Positions 1 through 8,070 of a DNA stretch of 45,980 nt are shown piece after piece; the first letter of the stretch is position 1, and the number at the start of each line of letters is the position of its first letter. Origin of the DNA: JBBDSV01 sp040904785 (GTDB lineage Bacteria > Actinomycetota > Nitriliruptoria > Nitriliruptorales > Nitriliruptoraceae); assembly GCA_040904785.1 (NCBI GenBank), contig JBBDSV010000029.1, positions 1 through 45,980 on the forward strand, written 5' to 3'. The notes under the pieces were generated by a model that did not search any database, was not told the DNA's origin, and was given only the letters and a program-made list of their open reading frames with translations. The position numbers and the translations under genes were made by a program.

Positions 1-111
1 GAGGAGGAGCCGCAGATCCAGGTTCCGATGGTGGACGTCGTGCTGTCCTGGGCCGGCGCTCCCGCCGGCCCACGTACGCGATCTTCCGGAACCTGCTCCG
101 GCCCTACTTGA
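1..111 (+). pseudogene. Possible RND efflux permease remnant (partial, enters from left edge)
   Basis: Reading frame 1 is open from the window edge to a TGA at 109-111. Its first 20 or so residues (EEEPQIQVPMVDVVLSWAGA) resemble the segment near the N-terminus of HAE1/AcrB-type RND permeases, where a similar string normally leads into a P-G-A-S-A-E-E-V motif. Here the resemblance stops after the Gly-Ala and only about 17 unrelated residues follow before the stop. In a real permease some 950 residues should follow, so this looks like a truncated or frameshifted remnant, or a chance match at the tail of another gene. The 3' end overlaps the stop of the convergent gene at 104. Low confidence because only 37 codons are visible. 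Confidence 0.25.
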
Positions 112-658
112 CGAGTACCAACCCGCGCCGCAGGCGCAGCAGGATGAGTCCAACCCCGGCGAGCACCAGTCCGGCGAAGAACGCGAATGCGCTGAAGGCG
201 TACGCCAGAATGCCGACACCAAGCACGGTCGTCAGCGTGGTCGCGTCCAACCAGCTCGCACGAGCCTCGTTGGGCACCATGACCGGTGCGCCCGTGTCGT
301 CGAGTACCGGCGCACCGGCCTCATCCATCATCGGCACCATGCGTTCCATCTCGGCGTACCGCAGCCCTCCGGTCCGATCGAGTTGGTGGTGGGTGATGAT
401 GTCCGACTGTGCCCACATCGTCAGTGGGCCCCGCACCGCGGCGCCCGGGACGCGTGCATCATCCGGGGTGACGATGTTCTCGATGGCAGCCTGCTGATAG
501 GTGTAGAACGCACCCCCGATCCCGCCGAGTGCCGACAGCACACCCACGACAAGGGCGGCGATCGCGACGACGGTGAACAGCCGGTTGGCGCGAAGTTTCA
601 TTTCGACATCCGGCGCGGCGACAGCGCCGGGAACTGCTGCATCGGTACGGACTGCCAT
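104..658 (-). CDS. Two-TM membrane protein of the actinobacterial family often labelled LigA
   Basis: A 184-aa protein with a cytoplasmic N-terminus, a first membrane segment at about residues 29-52, an extracytoplasmic loop of about 90 residues and a second membrane segment at about 143-172, followed by a short Arg-rich tail. The loop contains MWAQSDIITHH and GGLRYAEM, which match a group of actinobacterial membrane proteins with the loop pattern 'a-Q-a-D-x-I-x-x-H-x-L-x-x-T-x-G-x-x-Y-A-E'. These are commonly annotated 'aromatic ring-opening dioxygenase LigA', a label not supported by any catalytic motif here. The ATG is preceded by AGGAGAAGG, a good ribosome binding site. It stands alone, with 152 bases before the DoxX gene. 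Function unknown. Confidence 0.8.
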   Translation of the reverse strand: MAVRTDAAVPGAVAAPDVEMKLRANRLFTVVAIAALVVGVLSALGGIGGAFYTYQQAAIENIVTPDDARVPGAAVRGPLTMWAQSDIITHHQLDRTGGLRYAEMERMVPMMDEAGAPVLDDTGAPVMVPNEARASWLDATTLTTVLGVGILAYAFSAFAFFAGLVLAGVGLILLRLRRGLVLVK

Positions 659-810
659 GATTCCTTCTCCTGGACATCTGTCCGGGACGGCATCACCCGT
701 GTGGCGGTGCCGTTGATGACAGTGTCTGCGAGACCGTCCGCTTCGACCCGGGCCACAGGTCGCAATTCATCCGCCGACCGGCCCGACCACGGCGGGACGT
801 TCGCGTCCGA

Positions 811-1326
811 TCAGCTGCTGCGCGTCCGCCAACGCAGCGTTCCACCCGCGACCCCCACGAGGATTCCGACGGCGCCAACCACCGGGCCCGCAAACCGATC
901 GAGACCGAGCCACGCATCCAGTGACCATGCGCCGGGGCCGGCGATGGCGAGCGTGGCAGCGACGGCGATCAGGTAGAGATTGAGCTCCCATCCCTTGTTC
1001 ACCGACCAGAACCCTGCCTCGTCGTTGTTGACGAACGCCGCAGTGGTCATGACCCCGATCATCCCGGTGGCCGCCAGGGGTGTCACCAATCCCGCGGCGA
1101 GACCGAGCCCGCTGCACACCTCGGTCACACCGGCCACGGTCGCCGCCACGTGACCTCGGCCAAATCCCAGCGACGCGAACCATGCTGCTGTGCGTTCACG
1201 GCCACCTCCACCGAACCAGCCGAAGAGCTTCTGGAAACCATGGAGGCTGACGCCGATCCCGACGACGAGACGCAACAGCAGCAACGCGATGTCGACAGAC
1301 GACGCGGGGACATCGATCACGGTCAT
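811..1326 (-). CDS. DoxX family membrane protein
   Basis: A 171-aa integral membrane protein with four predicted helices. Family hallmarks are an N-terminal helix (LLLLRLVVGIGVSLHGFQKLFG) that includes the Arg and the H-G-x-Q-K-L-F-G signature, a Gly-rich linker, then the E-x-x-x-G-L-G-L-x-x-G motif in helix 2. DoxX proteins are small membrane proteins linked in some bacteria to thiosulfate:quinone oxidation or to redox homeostasis with SodA/SseA; no such partners lie here. The ATG at 1326 was chosen over the longer reading frame because GGAGG (1333-1337) sits seven bases upstream. It follows the HAD gene after 64 bases, so it may be read through from the glnA-glnE-HAD transcript or have its own promoter. 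Confidence 0.85.
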   Translation of the reverse strand: MTVIDVPASSVDIALLLLRLVVGIGVSLHGFQKLFGWFGGGGRERTAAWFASLGFGRGHVAATVAGVTEVCSGLGLAAGLVTPLAATGMIGVMTTAAFVNNDEAGFWSVNKGWELNLYLIAVAATLAIAGPGAWSLDAWLGLDRFAGPVVGAVGILVGVAGGTLRWRTRSS

Positions 1327-1390
1327 GGTCGGCCTCCGTACGATGCGACGCGGTCTCCGCGGGACAGCCCCGAACCCCGTCGCGATGAGA

Positions 1391-2038
1391 TCATGTCCCC
1401 ACATCATTTGGGTGCAGGGCGTCGAGCGTCAACTGTGTGACGACACGATCGGCGCCGGACAATTCGTGCGCACCGCCACGGCGGTGCACCGCCACGGTGA
1501 ACAGCCCCGCGGCCGTCGCACTGGCGATGCCGACCGCCGTGTCTTCAACCGCCGTCGTGTGCTCCGCAGGAACGCCGAGAAGATCGACGGCGCGTGCATA
1601 GGGAAGCGGGTCCGGCTTGTGGCGGGCGACGTCGTCAGCGCCGATCACGACGTCGACGATCCCGGCGATACCTGCACGCTCGAGGACGTCGATGACGTGC
1701 CGATGTCGCGAGGACGACGCGACGGCGACCGCTCGCCCGGACGACGCCACGTCCCGAATTGTCGCGACGGCATCCAGGTAGATGTCGAGCCCGGCGGCGA
1801 ACAGCTCCGTGTAGCGCGCGCGGAGCCGTGCGACGAACGCTTCGGCGTCACCGAGATCGACGTGCGCCCGGAAATGCTGCCAATTGTGCATGAACGATCG
1901 CCCGATAATGGCCGCGAAATCGTCGGCCGTAGGGCGATAGCCGGCTTCGCCGAGCAGTTCGGACCATGCGCGTTCGGCCAACGATTCGGTGTCGGCGATC
2001 GTTCCATCACAGTCGAACACGACGGCGGCAAGTGTCAC
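1391..2038 (-). CDS. HAD-superfamily hydrolase, beta-phosphoglucomutase-like subfamily
   Basis: A 215-aa cytosolic phosphatase or phosphomutase of subfamily IA. Motif I is FDCDGTIADTE with the nucleophile Asp and the general acid Asp two residues later; motif II is the serine run in AVASSSR; motif III is the Lys of HKPDP; motif IV is VEDTAVGI. A helical cap lies between motifs I and II. The substrate cannot be read from sequence; close relatives act on sugar phosphates or as beta-phosphoglucomutases. The GTG start at 2038 overlaps the glnE stop codon in a GTGA, so translation is coupled to glnE; the longer frame would run deep into glnE. A beta-phosphoglucomutase role with the distant GH65 enzyme (37802-40177) is possible but unproven. 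Confidence 0.85.
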   Translation of the reverse strand: MTLAAVVFDCDGTIADTESLAERAWSELLGEAGYRPTADDFAAIIGRSFMHNWQHFRAHVDLGDAEAFVARLRARYTELFAAGLDIYLDAVATIRDVASSGRAVAVASSSRHRHVIDVLERAGIAGIVDVVIGADDVARHKPDPLPYARAVDLLGVPAEHTTAVEDTAVGIASATAAGLFTVAVHRRGGAHELSGADRVVTQLTLDALHPNDVGT

Positions 2039-5000
2039 CAGCCACCCCGGCGGATCGTTGGATCGATGCCGTAGAACTCCCGCTCGCACACTTGGCGGAC
2101 GTGACGGGTATGCCGGCGCCACTCCTCCTCGAAATCCTGCCACCCGCCGCGTGAGTAGCCGAGACTGCGCGCGAGGACTTCAACGGTGCGTGGCGACGAC
2201 GGGACAACATCGGTGTCGCGCTGCCGGAGCAGATACAGGTGGTTGCGAACGCGTGTGAGGAACCGGTAGCCGTCACGCATCCAGGCGGCGTCACGGTGCT
2301 CGAGCAGCTCGGCGTCCTGCAAGGCATCGAGCGCAGCCATCGTCGACGGCGTTCGCAACACGTGTCGCGTCACCCCGTGGCGTTGCTGGAGCAATTGCAC
2401 GGTCCACTCGACGTCGGACAGACCGCCGGGTCCGAGCTTGAGATGCCGTTCGGCATCGATGCGGCGGGGGATGCGCTCCTTCTCCAGTCGCGCCTTCATC
2501 TGTCGCATCGCGGCCATGCGCTGCGCTGCGGCCTCGTCGTCACCGTCCGGCGGATAGGCGTGTTCATGTGCAGCTTCGACGAACCGCGTCCCGAGGTCGC
2601 CGTCGCCGGCGACGGCACGGACACGAAGCAGCGCCTGGTGCTCCCACGGTTCTGCCCACCGCTCCCAATACGTGCGGTACGAGGCCAGCGACCGTGACAA
2701 TGGTCCCGACTTGCCCTCAGGACGTAGGTCGGCATCGACGTCGAACGCCGTGCCCTCTGCGGTGATTGCCGACAGCGAACGCATGACATTGGCCGCGACG
2801 TCCAACGCGATTCGGCTTGCCGACGCATCATCGACTCCCGCCGCGGCCTCGTGGACGAAGAGCACGTCGAGGTCCGATGCGTACTGCAGTTCTCGTCCGC
2901 CGAGCTTGCCCATACCGATGATGGCGATCCGCACCCCCAATGCATCGGGGCCGTCGACGCCGAGGCGATCGGCTTGTGCCTGCAGTTCGGCGGTCAACGC
3001 CCCGACGAGGCACGCCTCGGCGAGCGCGGTCAACTCCTCGCCCACCCCACCGATGGTCGCGCCGCCCGAAAGATCGCGAAGCACGAGGCGCAACAGTTCG
3101 AGCCGCTTGAGCCGCCGCAGAGCCGCCGTGGTGTCCTGCCAGTGCATGCGCGACAGGGCCATGCGCACCAGTTCGTCGCGGTCGCGGGGCCGGTCGCGCA
3201 GTGATGCATCGCGAAGCCACTCGATGCCCTGCGGCTGGCCGGCGAGCAGCTCGCCGGCGACCGGACTCGTCCCCAGGACGCGTCCGAGCAGTTGAGCGGA
3301 ATCCGGATGGTCTCGGAGGTAGGCCAGCAGCTCACCATTGTCGCTCTGCGACTCGATCAGCGACCGGAACGCCGCCATTCCGGCATCCGGGTCCGGGGTG
3401 TCCTGTAGCACCTGCAGAACAGCCGGCAGCACAGCACGCACCGTTCGCGCGCGACGGCTGATGCCGCCGGTCAGCGCGCGAACATCACGCAGCGCGGCCC
3501 GGCCGTCACGGAAACCGAGCACCTCGAGGCGCTCCTGAGCAGCAGCCTCCCCCATGGCGGTGACCTCGTGCGGGACACTGACCTCGGCGGCCGCGGCAGG
3601 TGTGGACGCGTAGCGCTCGAGCAGCGGGCGATAGAACAGCTTGGCGTGCAGCTCGCGCACCTGCGCCTGCGTGCGACGGAGATCTCGAAGCAGCGCCACA
3701 CGCGCAGTTTCTTCGCCGCTCGGCTGATAGCCGACCGCTCGGGCGATCCATTCCTGGTCGTCGGGGTCCTCGGGCACCGTGTGCGTCCGACGCTCGTGCG
3801 CCAACTGAAGGCGATGTTCAACGGTGCGCAACAGCCGGTAGGCGTCGGCGAAGTGCGCCGCATCCTCCTCGTCGACGTAGCCGTTCGCCGCCAGCGCGTC
3901 GAGCGTCTCGAGCGTGCCCGTGCACCGCAGCGAACGATCACCGCGTCCGTGCACGAGCTGCAACAACTGCACCGCGAACTCCACGTCGCGGATACCGCCC
4001 GGCCCGAGCTTGATCTGGCGGTCACCGTCACGGACCACTTCGGGCTTCGACTCGATGCGGGACTTCATCGCGCGAATCTCGGCAACGACGTCCGGCTCGA
4101 GCCGCTCGGGCCACACGAACGGCTCGGCGGCCGCGAGAAAGCGCGCACCCAATGAACGGTCTCCAGCGACAGGCCGCGCCTTGAGCAATGCCTGGAACTC
4201 CCAGGTCTTGGCCCACCGCTCCCAATAGGCGACAAACGCGGGAATGGTCCGCGACAGCGCGCCCGATCGACCTTCGGGCCGGAGCGTGGGATCGACCTCG
4301 TAGGCTCGACCCATCGTCGTCGAGGTGTTGAGCAGCTCGAGCACCGTCGTCAAGGTCTGGCGGACCTCACGGCTCGCCTCGTCCTCGCTGGCGCCTTCGA
4401 CGACCTCGTGTACGAACATCACGTCGACATCGGAGACGTAGTTGAGCTCTTGGCCCCCGAGCTTGCCCATGCCGATGACCCCGATCCGTGCCGATGGAGA
4501 ATTCGAGCCCACGACCTGGGCGTGCACGCCCTCGATGGCGCCGGTCAGCACGCCTTCGGCAAGATTGGACAGTTCGGATGCGACTCCCTCGACGGGGGTC
4601 ACGCCCGTAAGGTCGCGGGCCGCAATGTCGGCGGTTGCCGCCCGGCGGATCGTGGCGATCCCGGCGGACTGCTCCCCCGGGTCGTCCGTGCGCCGCACCG
4701 CCGCGGCGACCGCACGGGCGATCGGCGCGACCTCCACGTGATCGAGCGTCTCCAGCGCACGGGTTGCGTCCGCATGCCGGGCGAGCAAATCGCCCAAAGG
4801 GCGGGACGCCCCGGCAACAGCGATGACACGGGTCAGCCACTCGACATCGGCGAGTACATCACGAGCGAGCTGTGGATGGTCGACCGCGAGATTGGTCACA
4901 CAGGCCAGGGCGTCCGAAGGCGAGGCGGCCTCTGACAAGCGGCGCAACAACTCCTCATCGATGTCACCTTCGACGAGCAGATCGGCCCGTTCGAGGTCGG

Positions 5001-5067
5001 CTTCCGCGCGTTCGGCATCAAGTCCGGCCGCGGCCAGACGCGCCCGGAGTGACGGTCGACGACTCAC
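2035..5067 (-). CDS. glnE: Bifunctional glutamine synthetase adenylyltransferase/deadenylylase
   Basis: A 1010-aa cytosolic enzyme that adds AMP to, and removes it from, a conserved tyrosine of type I glutamine synthetase to match activity to nitrogen supply. Two homologous nucleotidyltransferase halves are visible. The N-terminal (deadenylylase) half has GVIGMGKLGGQELNYVSDVD near residue 205. The C-terminal (adenylylase) half has AIIGMGKLGGRELQYASDLD near residue 720. Both keep the G-G-x-E-L-x-Y-x-S-D-x-D metal-binding pattern. Each is followed by a helical GlnD-type domain with LGPGGIRDVEFAVQLLQ or LGPGGLSDVEWTVQLLQ. The GTG start lies six bases after the glnA stop, so the two genes are co-transcribed, as in the mycobacterial glnA2-glnE pair. 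Length is normal. Confidence 0.97.
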   Translation of the reverse strand: MSRRPSLRARLAAAGLDAERAEADLERADLLVEGDIDEELLRRLSEAASPSDALACVTNLAVDHPQLARDVLADVEWLTRVIAVAGASRPLGDLLARHADATRALETLDHVEVAPIARAVAAAVRRTDDPGEQSAGIATIRRAATADIAARDLTGVTPVEGVASELSNLAEGVLTGAIEGVHAQVVGSNSPSARIGVIGMGKLGGQELNYVSDVDVMFVHEVVEGASEDEASREVRQTLTTVLELLNTSTTMGRAYEVDPTLRPEGRSGALSRTIPAFVAYWERWAKTWEFQALLKARPVAGDRSLGARFLAAAEPFVWPERLEPDVVAEIRAMKSRIESKPEVVRDGDRQIKLGPGGIRDVEFAVQLLQLVHGRGDRSLRCTGTLETLDALAANGYVDEEDAAHFADAYRLLRTVEHRLQLAHERRTHTVPEDPDDQEWIARAVGYQPSGEETARVALLRDLRRTQAQVRELHAKLFYRPLLERYASTPAAAAEVSVPHEVTAMGEAAAQERLEVLGFRDGRAALRDVRALTGGISRRARTVRAVLPAVLQVLQDTPDPDAGMAAFRSLIESQSDNGELLAYLRDHPDSAQLLGRVLGTSPVAGELLAGQPQGIEWLRDASLRDRPRDRDELVRMALSRMHWQDTTAALRRLKRLELLRLVLRDLSGGATIGGVGEELTALAEACLVGALTAELQAQADRLGVDGPDALGVRIAIIGMGKLGGRELQYASDLDVLFVHEAAAGVDDASASRIALDVAANVMRSLSAITAEGTAFDVDADLRPEGKSGPLSRSLASYRTYWERWAEPWEHQALLRVRAVAGDGDLGTRFVEAAHEHAYPPDGDDEAAAQRMAAMRQMKARLEKERIPRRIDAERHLKLGPGGLSDVEWTVQLLQQRHGVTRHVLRTPSTMAALDALQDAELLEHRDAAWMRDGYRFLTRVRNHLYLLRQRDTDVVPSSPRTVEVLARSLGYSRGGWQDFEEEWRRHTRHVRQVCEREFYGIDPTIRRGGW

Positions 5068-5073
5068 GATGCC

Positions 5074-6420
5074 TCAGAGCAGCGGGAGGTACCGATTGAG
5101 CTCGAATGTCGTCACGTGCGCGGAGTACTCGTCCCACTCCCTGCGCTTGTTCTCGAGGAAGTGCGAAAACAGGTGCTCGCCGAGCGTCTCGGCGAGCAGT
5201 TCGGACGATTCCATCAGCGCAACGGCTTCACCGAGGCTCGCGGGCAGAGGTTCGATGCCGTTGGCCGCGCGTTCCGCCGGGGTCAGCTCGAAGCTGTTGT
5301 CCTCGGACTCGGCCGGCAGTTCGTAGCCTTCCTCGATGCCCTTGAGTCCGGCAGCGAGCAGGACGGCGAATGCGAGATACGGGTTGCACGCCGGGTCGGG
5401 GGCCCGGTACTCGATACGCGTCGACGCGCCCTTGCGCGGCTTGTACATCGGCAGCCGCACCAGTGCACTGCGGTTCGAGCGGCCCCAGGTCACGAAGATC
5501 GGCGCCTCTCCAGATGGTTGCGGCCCGTGAAGTCGCGCGGTCAGGCGCTTGTAGGAGTTGACCCACTGGTTGGTGATCGCCGTCATCTCCCGCGAATGGC
5601 GCAGCACACCAGCAGTGAACGACTTAGCCGTCGACGACAGGCGGTATTCATCCGACGGGTCGTAGAACGCGTTCGTATCGCCCTCGAACAGCGAGAGATG
5701 GAGGTGCATCGCACTGCCCCACTCCCCCTCCATCGGCTTGGGCATGAACGTCGCATAGATTCCGCGCTGCAGGGCGGTCTCCTTGACGACGAGACGGAAC
5801 GTCATGATGTTGTCGGCCATCGTGAGTGCGTCGGCGTAGCGCAGGTCGATCTCGTGCTGCGACGGTGCGACCTCGTGGTGCGAGTATTCGACCGAGATCC
5901 CGATGCGCTCAAGCATGTTGATCGCTTGCCGACGGAAGTCCTGCTGGACGTCGAGTGGGGTCATGTCGAAGTACGAACCGTTGTCCAGCGGAATCGTCGA
6001 CTCGGCGTCAGCGAAGAGGAAGAACTCCATCTCCGGATGGACGTAGAACGTGAAACCCATCTCGGCGGCACGCTCCAGGGTCCGCTTGAGCACGTAGCGG
6101 GGGTCGGCGGCGAACGGTTGCCCGTCCGGCGTCACCACATCGCAGAACATGCGCGCGACACCTTGCGCCTCCGGACGCCACGGCAGCACCTGGAAGGTCG
6201 ACGCGTCGGGGATGGCGAGCATGTCGGCTTCCTGGACACGCGCGAACCCATCGATCGACGAACCGTCGAAGCCGATGCCCTCCGTGAAGGCGTTTTCGAG
6301 TTCGGACGCGGTGATCGCAACGCTCTTGAGGAAGCCGAGGACGTCGGTGAACCACAGTCGGATGAACCGAACGTCCCGCTCTTCGACCGTGCGAAGCACG
6401 TACTCCTGCTGCTTGTCCAT
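5074..6420 (-). CDS. glnA: Glutamine synthetase type I, GlnA2-like
   Basis: A 448-aa enzyme making glutamine from glutamate, ammonia and ATP. The start (MDKQQEYVLRTVEERDVRFI), the FDGSSIDGF signature near residue 50, the metal ligands in HPEMEFFLF and the KPMEGEWGSAMHLHLS ATP/metal segment match the mycobacterial GlnA2 branch more closely than the GSI-beta GlnA1 branch. The loop where adenylylated enzymes carry the modified Tyr reads DNSFELTPAE, with Phe377 at that position. Regulation of this protein by the neighbouring GlnE is therefore doubtful. Some GlnA2/GlnA3/GlnA4 relatives act on polyamines or ethanolamine, so glutamine synthesis is likely but not certain. The ATG has GAAGGA upstream. 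A strong hairpin separates it from amt. Confidence 0.95.
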   Translation of the reverse strand: MDKQQEYVLRTVEERDVRFIRLWFTDVLGFLKSVAITASELENAFTEGIGFDGSSIDGFARVQEADMLAIPDASTFQVLPWRPEAQGVARMFCDVVTPDGQPFAADPRYVLKRTLERAAEMGFTFYVHPEMEFFLFADAESTIPLDNGSYFDMTPLDVQQDFRRQAINMLERIGISVEYSHHEVAPSQHEIDLRYADALTMADNIMTFRLVVKETALQRGIYATFMPKPMEGEWGSAMHLHLSLFEGDTNAFYDPSDEYRLSSTAKSFTAGVLRHSREMTAITNQWVNSYKRLTARLHGPQPSGEAPIFVTWGRSNRSALVRLPMYKPRKGASTRIEYRAPDPACNPYLAFAVLLAAGLKGIEEGYELPAESEDNSFELTPAERAANGIEPLPASLGEAVALMESSELLAETLGEHLFSHFLENKRREWDEYSAHVTTFELNRYLPLL

Positions 6421-6538
6421 GTGGCGTGTCCTTCACGGCCTACGCGGCGTGCGGCCCGCCGCACTGCATCGTGCGCTCGGCAGGCCACCGTACTCGACAC
6501 GAACCGTTCCAGCGCGTGCCGCGGGGTCGCGAACGGGA

Positions 6539-6574
6539 CGACGGCAGAGGTGTGACGTATCACCTCTGCCGTCG
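6539..6574 (-). terminator. 14-bp perfect hairpin after amt, before glnA
   Basis: CGACGGCAGAGGTG (6539-6552) is exactly complementary to 6561-6574, with an 8-base loop. On the minus strand it begins 21 bases after the amt stop codon and lies about 118 bases before the glnA start. There is no T-run after the stem, which is common for hairpin terminators in high-GC actinobacteria. The likely role is a terminator or a partial attenuator that reduces amt readthrough into glnA; a regulator operator is an alternative because of the perfect dyad. Confidence 0.65.
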
Positions 6575-6595
6575 CATCCGCGTCCGACGATTGCT

Positions 6596-7900
6596 CTACA
6601 CGAGTTCGGGGTAGCCCGCGACGCCGTGTTCGTTGACGTCGAGTCCCTCGATCTCCTCTTCCTCGGACACGCGAAGCTGCCCGACTGCCTTGAGGACACC
6701 GAAGACGACGCCCGAGGCAACGGCGACCCAGACGGCCACGGCGACGATGCCGAGGATCTGTGCCACCAGGAGGTCGGTGCCGCCGCCCGTGAGCAGACCA
6801 CCGTCAGTCGCGGCGAGTCCGACCCACAAGGTGCCGAGCACGCCACAGACGCCATGGACACTGATCGCACCGACCGGGTCGTCGATGCCGAGGCGGTCGA
6901 GCATCGCGACCGATACGGCCACGATGACACCCGCAAGGAGTCCCACGAGCACGGCCATGCCATTGCTCACGCTGTCGGCACCGGCGGTGATCCCGACGAG
7001 GCCGGCCAGAATGCCGTTTGCCATCATGGCGACGTCCCACTTGCCGCCTGTCACGCGGGTGTAGAGGCCAGCGGCAACTCCCCCGGCACCACCAGCGAGC
7101 GCGGTTGTGACGAGCACGGCAGCGATCGTCGGGCCGTCAAGTGCGAGCACCGAGCCACCGTTGAAGCCGAACCACCCGAAGAACAGCAGCAGCGTGCCCA
7201 AGGCAACCAGCGGGATCGAGTGACCCGGGATTGCACGCGCCGCGCCGGTTGTGGCGTCGAACTTGCCGATGCGCGGACCGAGCACGATCGCGCCGACGAG
7301 CGCGGCGACGCCACCGGTCATGTGCACGATGGTTGAACCGGCGAAGTCCGTGAAGCCCAGTGCAGCAATCCAGCCTCCGCCCCACGTCCAGGCGCCGACG
7401 ATCGGGTAGATCACCGTGGTCATCACGAGCGCAACGACCACGTAGGCGCCGAACTTCATACGTTCGGCGACCGCGCCGGAGACGATCGTCGCCGCAGTCG
7501 CGGCGAACATCGCCTGGAACGCGAAGTCCATCTCAAGCGTCGCGATCGGTTCGTACGCGCCGCCGAGCAGGAAGAAGCTGTCGCTACCGAACCAGCCGCC
7601 AACGGACGTGCCGTACATCAGGCCCCATCCGATGGCGTAGTAGGCGAGCATGCCGAGCGAGATCGTCATCAGATTCTTGCCGATGATGTTCGCGGCGTTC
7701 TTGGACCGCGTCAGCCCGGCTTCGAGCATCGCGAATCCCGCATGCATGATGAAGACCAGCACAGTGGCGACCATGAAGAACACAACGAGCGTCGCCAGTG
7801 CGAGGTCGTCGAACGCCGCGCCATCCTGGGCGAACGCGGGCACGGCGCCCACGACGAGGAACAGCACCGCGAGCACCCCGGCTTTCAGCAGTTGTCTCAC
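6596..7900 (-). CDS. amt: Ammonium transporter (Amt family)
   Basis: A 434-aa membrane channel for ammonium/ammonia. An N-terminal signal-like helix ends in AVPAFAQ and is followed by eleven predicted membrane helices. Family landmarks are GFAMLEAGLTRSKNAANI, FAATAATIVSGAVAERM, the pore histidine in STIVHMTGGVAALVGA, FFGWFGFNGGS, and the second pore histidine in ISVHGVCGVLGTLWVG. The C-terminal tail (VSEEEEIEGLDVNEHG) is the usual cytoplasmic extension that contacts PII proteins. A longer frame reaches 8089, but GTG 7900 has a CGGAGG site six bases upstream and gives a clean signal peptide. No glnK or glnD follows, unlike the common amt-glnK pair; glnA and glnE follow instead. Confidence 0.96.
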   Translation of the reverse strand: MRQLLKAGVLAVLFLVVGAVPAFAQDGAAFDDLALATLVVFFMVATVLVFIMHAGFAMLEAGLTRSKNAANIIGKNLMTISLGMLAYYAIGWGLMYGTSVGGWFGSDSFFLLGGAYEPIATLEMDFAFQAMFAATAATIVSGAVAERMKFGAYVVVALVMTTVIYPIVGAWTWGGGWIAALGFTDFAGSTIVHMTGGVAALVGAIVLGPRIGKFDATTGAARAIPGHSIPLVALGTLLLFFGWFGFNGGSVLALDGPTIAAVLVTTALAGGAGGVAAGLYTRVTGGKWDVAMMANGILAGLVGITAGADSVSNGMAVLVGLLAGVIVAVSVAMLDRLGIDDPVGAISVHGVCGVLGTLWVGLAATDGGLLTGGGTDLLVAQILGIVAVAVWVAVASGVVFGVLKAVGQLRVSEEEEIEGLDVNEHGVAGYPELV

Positions 7901-8070
7901 AACGAACCTCCGGATCGTGATGGATCGGTTGCCGGTCGGCTCCTGCCTTCCGCGGCGTCGGGCCGCGTGGCCGGGGTGACCGGTACGTTCGAGCACGATA
8001 CGAAGCGGTGATTTCCTCCCGATTGAGGCATCGTTTCGCGGGTGTTTCATATCCAGAAAGGTTGTTCGAC
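7901..8070. promoter_or_regulatory. Divergent amt/nadE promoter region
   Basis: 170 bases separate the start codons of amt (minus) and nadE (plus) and must hold the promoters of both. A direct repeat GTTTC-n6-GTTTC lies at 8033-8048, read on the amt strand as GAAAC-ACCCGC-GAAAC. No clear -10/-35 pair could be assigned with confidence by eye. Confidence 0.6.
8033..8048 (-). promoter_or_regulatory. Candidate GlnR-type operator upstream of amt
   Basis: On the amt strand the sequence is GAAAC, six bases, GAAAC. The actinobacterial GlnR half-site is described as gTnAc-n6-GaAAc; this copy matches the spacing and the second box exactly and the first box in four of five positions. It lies about 133-148 bases upstream of the amt start, a plausible activator position. 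Only one a-b pair is seen, not the two often present, so this is a weak candidate. Confidence 0.3.

Noticed and set aside
2035..5067. Repeated GMGKLGG/SDxD blocks that look like a gene duplication
   Set aside because: The two-domain internal repeat is the normal architecture of GlnE.
5116..6555. 479-codon open frame opposite glnA on the plus strand
   Set aside because: It mirrors glnA codon by codon, is rich in Arg/His/Glu, has no recognisable domain and no ribosome site; an antisense shadow of high-GC coding.
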